NCBI GenBank assembly: GCA_965212085.1
Contig: OZ243042.1
Span: 2,704,179-2,768,178, forward strand
Origin: JAHRAW01 sp965212085
Lineage (GTDB): Bacteria; Pseudomonadota; Gammaproteobacteria; Arenicellales; Poriferihabitantaceae
Reading direction: 5' to 3'
DNA: 64,000 nucleotides
Shown here one piece after another: positions 54,425 through 63,286 of this stretch (position 1 is its first letter; every line of letters starts with the position of its first letter). Both the position numbers and the translations under genes were made by a program. The notes beneath the pieces are model-generated. The model was not told the origin of the DNA and ran no database searches. It saw only the letters and a program-made list of their open reading frames with translations.

Positions 54425-55059
54425 ATTCCCGAGCGTTAGTGTCCGTTGCCGCGCAAGCGGCTTACGGACACTTGGCGCTCTCGGGAATCCAGCGCCATTT
54501 GACCCACCCGGTATAACCCCTGGATTCCCGAATAGCGATGAAACAAACGGTCGCTAACGCTCCCTATTTTTCTATCGTTCGGGAATGACGGCAGAGGTGA
54601 GGTGGGAATTCAGCGTCCAATCGGGGACAGGTCGCGACCTGTCCCTACGCCGAACCAAATTCTATTGGATAGCCATATGCGCGGGTATGACACCGAGGGC
54701 AATTTACACTTTCACGGGCATGACCCCGAGGAACGTGGCAACAACTCCGCCGTCATTCCCGAGCGTTAGTGTCCGTTGCCGCGCAAGCGGCTTACGGACA
54801 CTTGGCGCTCTCGGGAATCCAGCGCCACACCACCCACCGCCGGTTTAACCCCTGGATTCCCGAATAGCGATGAAACAAACGGTCGCTAACGCTCCCTATT
54901 TTTCTATCGTTCGGGAATGACGGCGAAGGCGTAAGGAAGGGTAAAGGAAACGGCTAAGCACCGCCGCCTGGAGGCTGGATACCCGCAAATGCGGGTATGA
55001 CACCTAGGAACGTGGCAACAACTCTGCCGTCCAACCAGGGGCAGGTCGCGACCTGTCCC
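54425..55059. repeat. Cluster of dispersed repeats right of the IS
   Basis: In order: family B (54425-54493), family A (54521-54594), a 22-bp perfect palindrome centred on GGTCGCGACC (54624-54645), family C (54687-54760), family B (54754-54823), family A (54848-54922) and a second near-copy of the palindrome (55038-55059). The A and B copies are almost identical to each other. I see no gene between the IS and hspQ. Confidence 0.8.
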
Positions 55060-55105
55060 TACGCCGCCTGTCGAAGCCATCGGCGCTTCGTTTGAGGCCC
55101 GCGTT

Positions 55106-55459
55106 TCAATGCGTGTGTTCCTTGCGAAAAACATAAACCCCGTCCTGCCGCCGGGGGAACAGGCGCGTCGTCGCCGGGTGGTTGACCGGCTCGCCGCTGT
55201 CATCGCGCACCAGGTTTTGCTCGGACACGTAGGCGATATAACTCTCGCTGGTCTGCTCGGCTTCGGCGAGCAGGTGGTAGAACGGCTGGTCGCGTTCGGG
55301 GCGAATGTCTTCGGGGATGGATTGCAGCCACTCTTCGGTGCCGCTGAACTCGGGGTCCACGTCAAAGACGATGCCACGGAACGGATACACCCGGTGGCGA
55401 ACCACCTGGCCGATTTGATATTTGATATTCTTGCCGGAGACCGCCGCGTCGTTTTTCAT
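55106..55459 (-). CDS. hspQ: Heat shock protein HspQ (YccV-like hemimethylated DNA-binding)
   Basis: The 117-residue product contains KYQIGQVVRHRVYPFRGIVF, DVDPEFSGTEEW and DQPFYHLLAEAEQTSESYIA followed by YVSEQNL, all characteristic of HspQ. In E. coli HspQ is a small heat-shock protein that affects Lon proteolysis and DnaA levels. It is slightly longer than E. coli HspQ (105), with an extra C-terminal FPRRQDGVYVFRKEHTH. It is a single gene with divergent transcription to the acyl-CoA synthetase. No clear sigma32 site was seen. Confidence 0.92.
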   Translation of the reverse strand: MKNDAAVSGKNIKYQIGQVVRHRVYPFRGIVFDVDPEFSGTEEWLQSIPEDIRPERDQPFYHLLAEAEQTSESYIAYVSEQNLVRDDSGEPVNHPATTRLFPRRQDGVYVFRKEHTH

Positions 55460-55550
55460 CGTGCCTCAATTCGGATTGACCGTGTTTGGAGTTTATACAC
55501 CGTTTGCGGCTGACCGGCAAGACCACGCGCCCCGCCCTCGCCCGCCGATG

Positions 55551-55580
55551 TTGTGATAGGGAACGATTCTCGCTTATACT
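55551..55580 (+). promoter_or_regulatory. Promoter of the acyl-CoA synthetase gene
   Basis: TTGTGA (55551-55556) and TATACT (55575-55580) are spaced by 18 nt, 35 nt before the ATG. Confidence 0.55.
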
Positions 55581-55615
55581 CGCTTCCGGCATAGTGCCAC
55601 AGGGACCCCCCGCGA

Positions 55616-57628
55616 ATGAACCCGAACCCGAACCCGAACCATCACCCGGCACAACCAGCCGACACCTTCCCCAAACTGCTGCTCGAAAACGCTGCGCGGC
55701 TGGCTTCCAGGCCGGCGGTGCGTGAGAAGGCGTTTGGCATCTGGCAGGTGTGGAACTGGCGGCAGATGAAGGAGGAAATCCTGGCCTTCGCCGCCGGGCT
55801 GGAGGCGCTGGGGTTCGGGGCCGGGGACAAGCTGGCGGTGATTGGCCGCAACCGGCCGCGGATGTACTGGGGGATGACCGCGGCGCAGTGTCTGCGCGGG
55901 ATTCCGGTGCCGGTGTATCAGGATTCGGTGGTCGAGGAGATGGAATACGTGCTCGCCCACGCCGAGGTGCGGTTCGTGCTGGCGGAGGATCAGGAGCAAG
56001 TGGACAAGGTGCTGGCCATTATGGACAGTGGGGCGGACAGCGAAGCGGACAGCGAGGCCGATAGGCTGCCGCACATTGAGCGGATTATTTATGACGAGGG
56101 GCGCGGGCTGAAGGATTACGCCAAAACCCGGCTGCACGATTTCGAGGAAGTGCAGCGTCAGGGGCGGGAAGCCCTGGCGCGCAATCCGGCGTTGCTGGAT
56201 GCTTCCATCGCCGGGGCGAGCGGCGCCGACACCGCGATCTTCCTGTACACCTCCGGCACCACCGGCCGCCCCAAGGGCGTGGTGTTGAGCAATGACAACA
56301 TCATCATCACCTCGCGCAACAGCGTCTCGCACGACCGCCTGACCGCCGACGAGGAAACCCTGTCCTACCTGCCGATGGCGTGGGTGGGCGACAACATCTT
56401 CTCCTACGGGCAGGCGTACGCCGCCGGATTTTGCATCAACTGCCCGGAAAGCGAGGCCACCGTGGCCCTGGACTTGCGCGAGATCGGCCCGACCTATTAT
56501 TTCGCGCCGCCGCGCATCTTTGAGAACCTGCTGACCAGCGTGATGATCCGCATGGAGGACGCCGGCCGCCTCAAGCAAAAAATGTTTCACTACTTCATGG
56601 CGGTGGCGCGCAAAGCCGGGGTTCGCATACTCAACGGCGAACCGGTGGCGTGGCTCGACAGATTGAAATACCAACTCGGCAACCTGCTCGTCTACGCGCC
56701 CCTCAAAAACACCATGGGCTTCAGCCGCATCCGCCTCGCCTACACCGCCGGCGAAGCCATCGGCCCGGAAATTTTCGACTTCTACCGCTCCCTCGGCATC
56801 AACATCAAGCAGTTATACGGCCAGACCGAAGCCGCGGTGTTCGTGACCATGCAACCCGACGGCGAGGTTTACGCCGACACCGTGGGCGTGCCGGTTCCCG
56901 GAGTGGAGGTCAAGATCACCGACCACGGCGAAGTCATCTACCGCGGCCCCGGCGTGTTCCAGTGCTACCACAAAAACGCGGAGGCCACCGAAAAAACCAA
57001 AGACCGAGACGGCTGGGTGAAGACCGGAGACGCCGGTTTTTTCGACGACCACGGCCATCTGAAAATTATTGACCGCGCTAAAGACGTGGGGAAACTGAAC
57101 GACGGCGCGTTGTTCGCTCCCAAGTACCTGGAGAATAAACTCAAGTTCTTCCCGCAAATACAAGAAGCGGTAACCTTCGGCAACCAGCGCGACTATGTCG
57201 CCGCCTTCGTCAACATTGATCTCGACGCAGTCGGCAACTGGGCCGAGCGCAACAACCTGCCCTACGCCAGTTATCAGGAACTGGCCGCCCACCCGCGGGT
57301 GTATGAAATGATCAAGGGCAACATCGAAAAGGTCAACCGCGACCTGGCCGCCGACAGCAGATTGTGCGCTTCCCAGATCCGGCGGTTCTTGATCCTGCAC
57401 AAGGAACTCGACCCCGACGACGGCGAAATGACCCGCACCCGCAAGGTGCGCCGGGCGAAGATTTACGACAAGTACGAGGTGCTGATAGACGCGTTGTATT
57501 CCGGCAAGACCCACTGCCACGTCAACACCGAAGTTACTTTTGAAGACGGGCGCACCGGCTTCATTGAAGCGGACTTGCAAATCGGCGAACCCGCAACCTG
57601 CGCGCCCCCCGCCACGGCGGAATTGTAG
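55616..57628 (+). CDS. AMP-dependent long-chain acyl-CoA synthetase-like
   Basis: Activates a carboxylic acid to its CoA thioester with ATP. The 670-residue product starts with an Asn-Pro repeat (NPNPNPNHHP). It has the P-loop TSGTTGRPKG near residue 215, SYLPMAWVGDN near 258, YGQTEAAVF near 401, the GDAGFFDDHGHLKIIDRAKD motif near 465 and a C-terminal LDPDDGEMTRTRKVRR region, matching the FAA1-type (COG1022) long-chain class. Homologous synthetases are often found next to LivFGHMK-type transporters, as here. The substrate could be a fatty, branched or aryl acid; the sequence does not decide. A 440-nt repeat cluster separates it from the transporter genes. Confidence 0.9.
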   Translation: MNPNPNPNHHPAQPADTFPKLLLENAARLASRPAVREKAFGIWQVWNWRQMKEEILAFAAGLEALGFGAGDKLAVIGRNRPRMYWGMTAAQCLRGIPVPVYQDSVVEEMEYVLAHAEVRFVLAEDQEQVDKVLAIMDSGADSEADSEADRLPHIERIIYDEGRGLKDYAKTRLHDFEEVQRQGREALARNPALLDASIAGASGADTAIFLYTSGTTGRPKGVVLSNDNIIITSRNSVSHDRLTADEETLSYLPMAWVGDNIFSYGQAYAAGFCINCPESEATVALDLREIGPTYYFAPPRIFENLLTSVMIRMEDAGRLKQKMFHYFMAVARKAGVRILNGEPVAWLDRLKYQLGNLLVYAPLKNTMGFSRIRLAYTAGEAIGPEIFDFYRSLGINIKQLYGQTEAAVFVTMQPDGEVYADTVGVPVPGVEVKITDHGEVIYRGPGVFQCYHKNAEATEKTKDRDGWVKTGDAGFFDDHGHLKIIDRAKDVGKLNDGALFAPKYLENKLKFFPQIQEAVTFGNQRDYVAAFVNIDLDAVGNWAERNNLPYASYQELAAHPRVYEMIKGNIEKVNRDLAADSRLCASQIRRFLILHKELDPDDGEMTRTRKVRRAKIYDKYEVLIDALYSGKTHCHVNTEVTFEDGRTGFIEADLQIGEPATCAPPATAEL

Positions 57629-57654
57629 ATGTTCACTCTTTCACTGACCCGTAT

Positions 57655-58041
57655 GAAAAATCACCCGTCATTCCCGAACGATGGAAAAATAAGGAGTGCC
57701 GGCGACTGGATTCCCGAGTACGCAAGTGTCCGTAAGCCGCTTGCGCGGCAACGGACACTAGCGCTCGGGAATGACGGCGGAGTTGTTGCCACGCCCTCGG
57801 TGTCATACCCACGAAAGTGCAAATCTCCCTCGCCGTCATTCCCGAACGATAGAAAAATAGGGAGCGATAGCGACCATATTTTTCATCGCATTCGGGAATC
57901 CAGTTTTTTTGGTTCGGCGCTAGCCGGACTGTCGCGCACAGGGATGTGCGCGCGGCGCTGGAAACAGGAGTTTCCCCGCGCCGCAAAGGGGGGCGCGGGG
58001 GGGTCTCCCCCCCGCAAACGCGCGTCACGCGCCCCCGCTTG
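57655..58041. repeat. Composite dispersed-repeat block upstream of livG
   Basis: Contains a short family A piece (57655-57713), reversed family B (57707-57777), reversed C (57776-57842), reversed A (57833-57902) and inverted family D (57916-58037), sharing their ATTCCC/GGGAAT borders. The block is a mosaic of the same units seen at 19.8-20.5 kb. No gene is supported in 57629-58068. Confidence 0.8.
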
Positions 58042-58101
58042 CGCGACAACGGACACTGACGATCGGGAATGACAGAGCCGAATGAAATCAGAAATGACAA
58101 A

Positions 58102-58893
58102 ATGAACGACGCGCACAAATCCGCAACCGCGCTCCTTGAAGCCAAAAACATCTCGCTGTCGTTCGGCGGCGTGGCCGCGCTCACCGACATCAGTTGCGAT
58201 ATTCGCGAGGGCGAAATCCGTGCTATCATCGGCCCCAACGGCGCCGGCAAGTCGTCCATGCTCAACGTCATCAACGGCTTTTATCATCCCCAAAAAGGGG
58301 AAGTGTGGTTCCGGGGGGAAAAGCGCGGCCCGCTGAAACCGTTTCAGATCGCGCGCCAGGGCATCGCCCGCACCTTTCAGAACATCGCGTTGTTCAAGGG
58401 CATGTCCACCCTCGACAACATCATGACCGGCCGCATTACGCGCATGCACGCCAACCTGTTTTGGCAGGCGGTGTGGAAGGGCAAGGCCGAACGGGAAGAA
58501 ATCGAACACCGCGAAAAGGTCGAACACATCATAGACTTTCTGGAAATTCAATCCATCCGCAAAACCCCGGTGGGCCGCCTGCCCTACGGCCTGCAAAAAC
58601 GCGTTGAACTGGGCCGCGCATTGGCGGCGGAATCCAAACTGCTGCTGCTGGACGAGCCGATGGCGGGAATGAACCTTGAAGAAAAAGAAGACATGTGCCG
58701 CTTCATCCTCGACGTCAACGACCAGTTCGGCGTCACCATCGCCCTCATCGAGCACGACATGGGCGTGGTGATGGACCTCGCCGACCGCGTGATGGTGCTC
58801 GACTACGGCCGCAAAATCGGCGACGGCGTTCCCGATGAAATCCGCAACGACCAGGCGGTGATAGACGCTTATCTGGGGGTGGTGCATGAATAG
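58102..58893 (+). CDS. HAAT-family ABC transporter ATP-binding protein (LivG-like)
   Basis: First ATPase of a branched-chain-amino-acid-type importer. An in-frame ATG at 58069 belongs to the border of the preceding repeat, so MNDAHKSATALLEAKNISLS at 58102 (263 residues) is preferred, though neither has a strong ribosome-binding site. Walker A is GPNGAGKSS and the signature region LPYGLQKRVELGRAL is typical of LivG. Walker B is LLLLDEPMAGMNLEE and the switch is IALIEHDMGVVMDLADRVMV. FRGEKRGPLKPFQIARQGIA and RTFQNIALFKGMSTLDNIM also fit. It is followed after 15 nt by the first permease. Confidence 0.92.
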   Translation: MNDAHKSATALLEAKNISLSFGGVAALTDISCDIREGEIRAIIGPNGAGKSSMLNVINGFYHPQKGEVWFRGEKRGPLKPFQIARQGIARTFQNIALFKGMSTLDNIMTGRITRMHANLFWQAVWKGKAEREEIEHREKVEHIIDFLEIQSIRKTPVGRLPYGLQKRVELGRALAAESKLLLLDEPMAGMNLEEKEDMCRFILDVNDQFGVTIALIEHDMGVVMDLADRVMVLDYGRKIGDGVPDEIRNDQAVIDAYLGVVHE

Positions 58894-58908
58894 CATCAAG
58901 GCCGCATC

Positions 58909-59910
58909 ATGAGCCCGCACCTCCTCAACACCATCGAAGTCATCCTCAACGGCCTGATGACCGGGGTGATGTATTCGCTGGTGGCGTTGGGGTTCGTTTT
59001 GATCTTCAAGGCGTCGGGCATTTTCAACTACGCCCAGGGCGTGATGGCGTTGTTCGCGGCGCTCACGCTGGTGGGATTCCAGACCGGGCAGGTGCCCTTC
59101 GCGCATTTGATCAACGCGATTTTCGGCAGCGACTACCACCACTGGTCGAGCGGCATGAACAACTTCATCGCCATCGTCCTGGCGGTGCTGATGATGATCG
59201 GGTTCGCGTGGCTGGTGGAAAAACTGGTGCTGCGGCGGCTGGTAAATCAGCAGCCCATCATCCTGTTCATGGCCACCATCGGCCTGGCGTTTTTCATGGA
59301 GGGCTTCGGCGACCTGATGTGGGGGGCCGACATCAAGGCGCTGGACATCGGCCTGCCGTCCGGCGGCTCGTTGTGGTGGGAAGACGCAACCCGCGCATGG
59401 GCCGCCGAGGGCGCCGACTACTATGGTATGTACATAGACGTCCTTGACGTGTGGGCCACGGGCATCGCCGTGGCGTTGGTGGTGGTGCTGACCTTGTTCT
59501 CCCAATACACCCGCACCGGGCGCGCGCTGCGGGCGGTGGCCGACGACCATCAGGCGGCGCTGGCGGTGGGCATCTCGCTGCGCGTCATCTGGGTCATCGT
59601 GTGGTCCATCGCCGGCATGGTGGCGCTGGTGGCCGGCATCATGTGGGGCGCCAAATCCGGGGTGCAGTTTTCGCTTTCGCTGATCGCGCTCAAAGCGCTG
59701 CCGGTGCTAATCCTCGGCGGCTTCACCTCCATCCCCGGCGCCATCATCGGCGGCCTGATCATCGGCGTCGGCGAAAAACTCTTTGAGTTCTCCATCGGCC
59801 CGCTCATCGGCGGCGCCACCGAAAACTGGTTCGCGTACGTGCTGGCGCTGGTGTTTTTGATGTTCCGGCCCCAGGGTTTGTTCGGCGAAAAAATAATTGA
59901 GCGGGTTTGA
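58909..59910 (+). CDS. HAAT-family ABC transporter permease (LivH-like)
   Basis: The 333-residue product has about eight membrane segments. It begins with the LivH pattern EVILNGLMTGVMYSLVALGF and FKASGIFNYAQGVMALFAA, has the SQYTRTGRALRAVADDHQAA coupling-loop motif near residue 205 and ends LMFRPQGLFGEKI. It is longer than E. coli LivH (308) because of an insert near residues 130-180 containing GGSLWWEDATRAW. Its stop codon is 2 nt before the next permease ATG, indicating translational coupling. Confidence 0.92.
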   Translation: MSPHLLNTIEVILNGLMTGVMYSLVALGFVLIFKASGIFNYAQGVMALFAALTLVGFQTGQVPFAHLINAIFGSDYHHWSSGMNNFIAIVLAVLMMIGFAWLVEKLVLRRLVNQQPIILFMATIGLAFFMEGFGDLMWGADIKALDIGLPSGGSLWWEDATRAWAAEGADYYGMYIDVLDVWATGIAVALVVVLTLFSQYTRTGRALRAVADDHQAALAVGISLRVIWVIVWSIAGMVALVAGIMWGAKSGVQFSLSLIALKALPVLILGGFTSIPGAIIGGLIIGVGEKLFEFSIGPLIGGATENWFAYVLALVFLMFRPQGLFGEKIIERV

Positions 59911-59912
59911 TC

Positions 59913-60989
59913 ATGTTCTACCGAGAATCAGGCAACTTTAAAACCACCTACGCGGCGGATCAGCAGACCTTTCCGTTGCGCGTGGACCGCTGGGGGGTGT
60001 GGGCGGTGCTGGCGGTGGCGTTTTTGGTGGTGCCGTTCGTGATCAACGACTACTGGGAAAAGTCGGTGCTGGTGCCGTTTCTGGTGTGGGCGATGGCGGC
60101 CCTCGGTTTGAATATCCTGACCGGCTACTGCGGGCAGGTGAGCCTCGGCACCGGCGGGTTTATGGCGGTGGGCGCCTACGCCTGCTACAAGTTGATGACC
60201 GCTTTCCCGGAACTGAATATGTTCGCGGTGGTGATCCTGTCCGGCGGCGTTACCGCAGCGGTGGGCATGGTGTTCGGTTTGCCGAGTCTCAAGATCAAGG
60301 GGTTTTACCTCGCCGTGGCGACGCTGGCGGCGCAGTTTTTCCTGGTATGGCTGTTCAACAAGGTGCCGTGGTTTTACAACTACTCGGCGTCCGGCCAGAT
60401 CTCCGCGCCCGCGCGCGAAATTTTCGGCATCGCCGTTACCGGCCCCGCCGCGCCGCCGTGGGCGACCTATTTGTTCTGTTTGGTGATGGTGGTGGTGTTC
60501 GCCGTGATTGCGCGCAACCTGACCCGCGGGCGCATTGGCCGCTCGTGGATGGCGATTCGGGATATGGACATCGCCGCGGAAATCATCGGCGTGCCGCCCC
60601 TCAAGGCCAAACTTTCGGCGTTCGCGGTCAGTTCGTTCTACATCGGCGTCTCCGGGGCGATGTTTTTCGCGGTTTATCTGGGCGCCGCCGAGGGCACCGA
60701 GGTATTCGGCATTGACAAGTCGTTTTTGGTATTGTTTATGATTATCATTGGCGGGCTTGGCTCGATCTTCGGGTCGTTCGTCGGCGCGGCGTTTTTGACG
60801 CTGCTGCCGGTGCTGATGAAAAACCTGATGGTCGGCGGCCTCGGCTGGCCGACCGATCTGGCGGCGCACACCATCCTCGTGGTGATCGGTGCGCTGATTA
60901 TTTTTTTTCTTATCGCCGAACCCAGCGGGCTTGCCCAGCTGTGGCGGATTGCGAAAGAGAAATTGAGGCTGTGGCCGTTTCCCCATTAA
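59913..60989 (+). CDS. HAAT-family ABC transporter permease (LivM-like)
   Basis: Second permease. The ATG at 59913 gives 358 residues; an in-frame TTG at 59907 would overlap the preceding stop. The core begins VLVPFLVWAMAALGLNILTG and YCGQVSLGTGGFMAVGAYA, the hallmark of LivM, followed by GLPSLKIKGFYLAVATLAAQ. The coupling loop is RGRIGRSWMAIRDMDIAAEI, and GGLGSIFGSFVGAAFLTLLP follows near residue 280. The C-terminus is basic (KEKLRLWPFPH). It is 71 nt upstream of the binding-protein gene. Confidence 0.92.
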   Translation: MFYRESGNFKTTYAADQQTFPLRVDRWGVWAVLAVAFLVVPFVINDYWEKSVLVPFLVWAMAALGLNILTGYCGQVSLGTGGFMAVGAYACYKLMTAFPELNMFAVVILSGGVTAAVGMVFGLPSLKIKGFYLAVATLAAQFFLVWLFNKVPWFYNYSASGQISAPAREIFGIAVTGPAAPPWATYLFCLVMVVVFAVIARNLTRGRIGRSWMAIRDMDIAAEIIGVPPLKAKLSAFAVSSFYIGVSGAMFFAVYLGAAEGTEVFGIDKSFLVLFMIIIGGLGSIFGSFVGAAFLTLLPVLMKNLMVGGLGWPTDLAAHTILVVIGALIIFFLIAEPSGLAQLWRIAKEKLRLWPFPH

Positions 60990-61060
60990 ACGAATGGAAA
61001 ATGGAGCGCGGCTGAAAACGCCCGATACGCGGGCAACTTTACACATCCGGGAGGATTAAA

Positions 61061-62353
61061 ATGAAACTTGCAAGACTAACCATGGCGTCGTTGACGGCGT
61101 CCCTGCTGCTGGGCTTCGGGCCGGCCTCCGCCGACCTGGTGTTCCCGTCCCTCAGCTACCGCACCGGCCCCTACGCGCCGAACGGCATCCCCTTCGCCGA
61201 CGGTTACGCCGACTACTTCACGCTGCTGAATGAACGAGACGGCGGCATCGGCGGCGTGCCCGCCAGGGTCATCGAATGCGAAACCGCCTACAACACCGAG
61301 AAAGGCGTCGAGTGTTACGAGTCCACCAAAGGCGAAGGCGCGCTGCTCTATCAACCCCTGTCCACGGGCATCACCTACCAGTTGATTCCCAAGGCCACGG
61401 CGGACGACATACCGGTACACTCCATGGGCTACGGCCGCACCTCCGCCGCCAACGGCAAGGTGTTCAGCCACGTCTTCAACTACCCCGGCACTTACTGGGA
61501 CGCGGCTTCCATCATCATCAAGCACATCAACGACCAGGAAGGCGGCGACCTCAAGGGCAAGAAAATCGCGCTGGTGTATCACAACTCCGCCTACGGCAAG
61601 GAGCCCATCCGCACCCTGGAAAAACTCGCCGAAAAGCACGGCTACGAACTGTCCCTGCTGCCCGTTGACCACCCCGGTCAGGAACAAAAATCCCAGTGGC
61701 TGCAAGTTCGCCGGGAACGCCCGGACTACGTGATGATGTGGGGCTGGGGCGTGATGAACCAGGTCGCCATCAAGGAAGCGGCCAACATTCGCTACCCGAT
61801 GGATCACTTCATCGGCGTGTGGTGGTCGGCCTCTGAAAACGACTTGCTGCCCGCCGGCGACGGCGCCCACGGCTACAAGGCCATCGCCTTCCACGGCGTG
61901 GGCAACGAGTTCCCGATTTACGCCGACCTCAAAAAACACGTCGTAGGCAAAGGCAAGGCCGCCGGTGATGGCCGCAACCTCGGCACCGTGCTCTACAATC
62001 GAGGCATGTACGCGGCCATCCTCGCCGCCGAAGCGGCGGCCAACGCGCAGAAAATCCACGGCGTCAAAGACATCACCCCAGGGCAGATGCGCGATGGTAT
62101 GGAAGCGCTCAAAATTGACCAGGCGCGCATGGCCGCCCTCGGCGTGCCAAACTTCGGCCCGGAAATCAACGTAACCTGCGAAAACCACGGCGGCCCCGGT
62201 TTGGGCGCGATCCAGCAGTGGGACGCCACGGCCAAATCGTGGTCGCTGATCACCGGCTTCACCGGCGCCGACCGCGCCGTGGTTGATGCGCTGATCAAAG
62301 AAGATTCCGAAGCCTACGCCAAGGAAAACTCCATCACCCCGCGGGGCTGCTGA
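61061..62353 (+). CDS. HAAT-family ABC transporter substrate-binding protein
   Basis: Periplasmic ligand receptor of the Liv-type importer. A strong GGGAGG site precedes the ATG, and a Sec signal peptide (LTMASLTASLLLGFGPASA) is cleaved near ASAD. The 430-residue protein has the two-lobed periplasmic-binding-protein type-1 plan, with GYADYFTLLNERDGGIGGVP near residue 50 and KGKKIALVYHNSAYGKEPIR near residue 170. It is longer than LivJ/LivK (about 370) and resembles the Peripla_BP_6 group found beside acyl-CoA synthetases, so the ligand is probably not a plain branched amino acid. Its gene is followed by a stem-loop. Confidence 0.9.
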   Translation: MKLARLTMASLTASLLLGFGPASADLVFPSLSYRTGPYAPNGIPFADGYADYFTLLNERDGGIGGVPARVIECETAYNTEKGVECYESTKGEGALLYQPLSTGITYQLIPKATADDIPVHSMGYGRTSAANGKVFSHVFNYPGTYWDAASIIIKHINDQEGGDLKGKKIALVYHNSAYGKEPIRTLEKLAEKHGYELSLLPVDHPGQEQKSQWLQVRRERPDYVMMWGWGVMNQVAIKEAANIRYPMDHFIGVWWSASENDLLPAGDGAHGYKAIAFHGVGNEFPIYADLKKHVVGKGKAAGDGRNLGTVLYNRGMYAAILAAEAAANAQKIHGVKDITPGQMRDGMEALKIDQARMAALGVPNFGPEINVTCENHGGPGLGAIQQWDATAKSWSLITGFTGADRAVVDALIKEDSEAYAKENSITPRGC

Positions 62354-62396
62354 TTGGGTTTTGGTTTTTTTGAAACCGCGCACCCGCTAACCGGAA

Positions 62397-62425
62397 GAGT
62401 GGCCGCCTTTTGCCGGCGGCCGCTC
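62397..62425 (+). terminator. Intercistronic stem-loop after the binding-protein gene
   Basis: GAGTGGCCGCC pairs with GGCGGCCGCTC over 11 bp (one G-U) around a TTTTGCC loop; only CCTTTT follows, so termination would be partial. The placement matches the stem-loop after aapJ and could raise the ratio of binding protein to the other subunits. Confidence 0.55.
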
Positions 62426-62442
62426 TCCCGCCTTTTGCTGTC

Positions 62443-63255
62443 ATGGCCACCGGCGACATCGTCCTCAGCGTAAAAAATATTGAGGTGATCTACGATCACG
62501 TCATCCTCGTGCTCAAAGGCGTCTCGCTGGACGTGCCCGAAGGCGGCATCGTCGCCCTGGTGGGCGCCAACGGCGCCGGCAAAACCACCACCATCAAGTC
62601 CATCTCCAACCTCCTCGGCACCGAACGCGGCGAGGTCACCAAAGGCTCCATCGAATTCCGCGGCGAACGCGTGGACCGGCTGAGCCCCACGGAACTGGTG
62701 CGCCGGGGCGTGGTGCAAGTCATGGAAGGCCGCCACTGTTTTGAACACCTGACCGTGGAAGAAAACTTGCTGACCGGCGCCTACACCCGCAAACAAAGCC
62801 GCGCCGTCATCGCCCGGGACCTCGACCTGGTGTACGGTTATTTCCCGCGCCTCAAGGAACGCCGCAAGAGTCAGGCGGGTTATACCTCCGGCGGCGAACA
62901 ACAGATGATCGCGGTGGGGCGCGCGTTGATGGCGCGGCCCAGGGTAATCCTGCTGGACGAGCCTTCCATGGGCCTGGCGCCGCAACTGGTTCAGGAAATT
63001 TTTGACATCGTGAAGGCGCTCAACCAACGCGAAGGCGTAACCTTCCTGCTGGCCGAGCAAAACACCAGCATGGCGCTGCGCTACGCCACCTACGGGTACA
63101 TCCTCGAAAACGGCCGCGTGGTCATGGACGGAGACGCCAAAGCACTCGCCGAAAACGAGGACGTCAAGGAGTTTTACCTGGGCGTGAGCGGCGAGAACAA
63201 GCGGAGTTTCAGGGAGGTCAAACAATACCGGCGGCGCAAGCGGTGGCTTGCCTGA
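62443..63255 (+). CDS. HAAT-family ABC transporter ATP-binding protein (LivF-like)
   Basis: Second ATPase of the importer, 270 residues from the ATG at 62443 (an upstream in-frame TTG lies within the stem-loop). Walker A is GANGAGKTTTIKSISNLLG. RRGVVQVMEGRHCFEHLTVE is a LivF-type Q-loop region, YTSGGEQQMIAVGRALMARP the signature, and ILLDEPSMGLAPQLV Walker B. LLAEQNTSMALRYATYGYIL is the H-switch, in which the usual His is Gln, as in normal LivF. The C-terminus has an extra basic tail (REVKQYRRRKRWLA). Confidence 0.92.
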   Translation: MATGDIVLSVKNIEVIYDHVILVLKGVSLDVPEGGIVALVGANGAGKTTTIKSISNLLGTERGEVTKGSIEFRGERVDRLSPTELVRRGVVQVMEGRHCFEHLTVEENLLTGAYTRKQSRAVIARDLDLVYGYFPRLKERRKSQAGYTSGGEQQMIAVGRALMARPRVILLDEPSMGLAPQLVQEIFDIVKALNQREGVTFLLAEQNTSMALRYATYGYILENGRVVMDGDAKALAENEDVKEFYLGVSGENKRSFREVKQYRRRKRWLA

Positions 63256-63286
63256 GCCTTAACTTGAAGTTTGCCGAACCACGTCC

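Noticed and set aside
54585..54848. Small frames in the repeat clusters (also 20157-20630 and 57629-58072)
   Set aside because: They are translations of dispersed repeats and palindromes and have no protein-like features.
55574..56674. Minus-strand frame of 366 codons opposite the acyl-CoA synthetase
   Set aside because: Antisense shadow of a gene with clear AMP-binding motifs.
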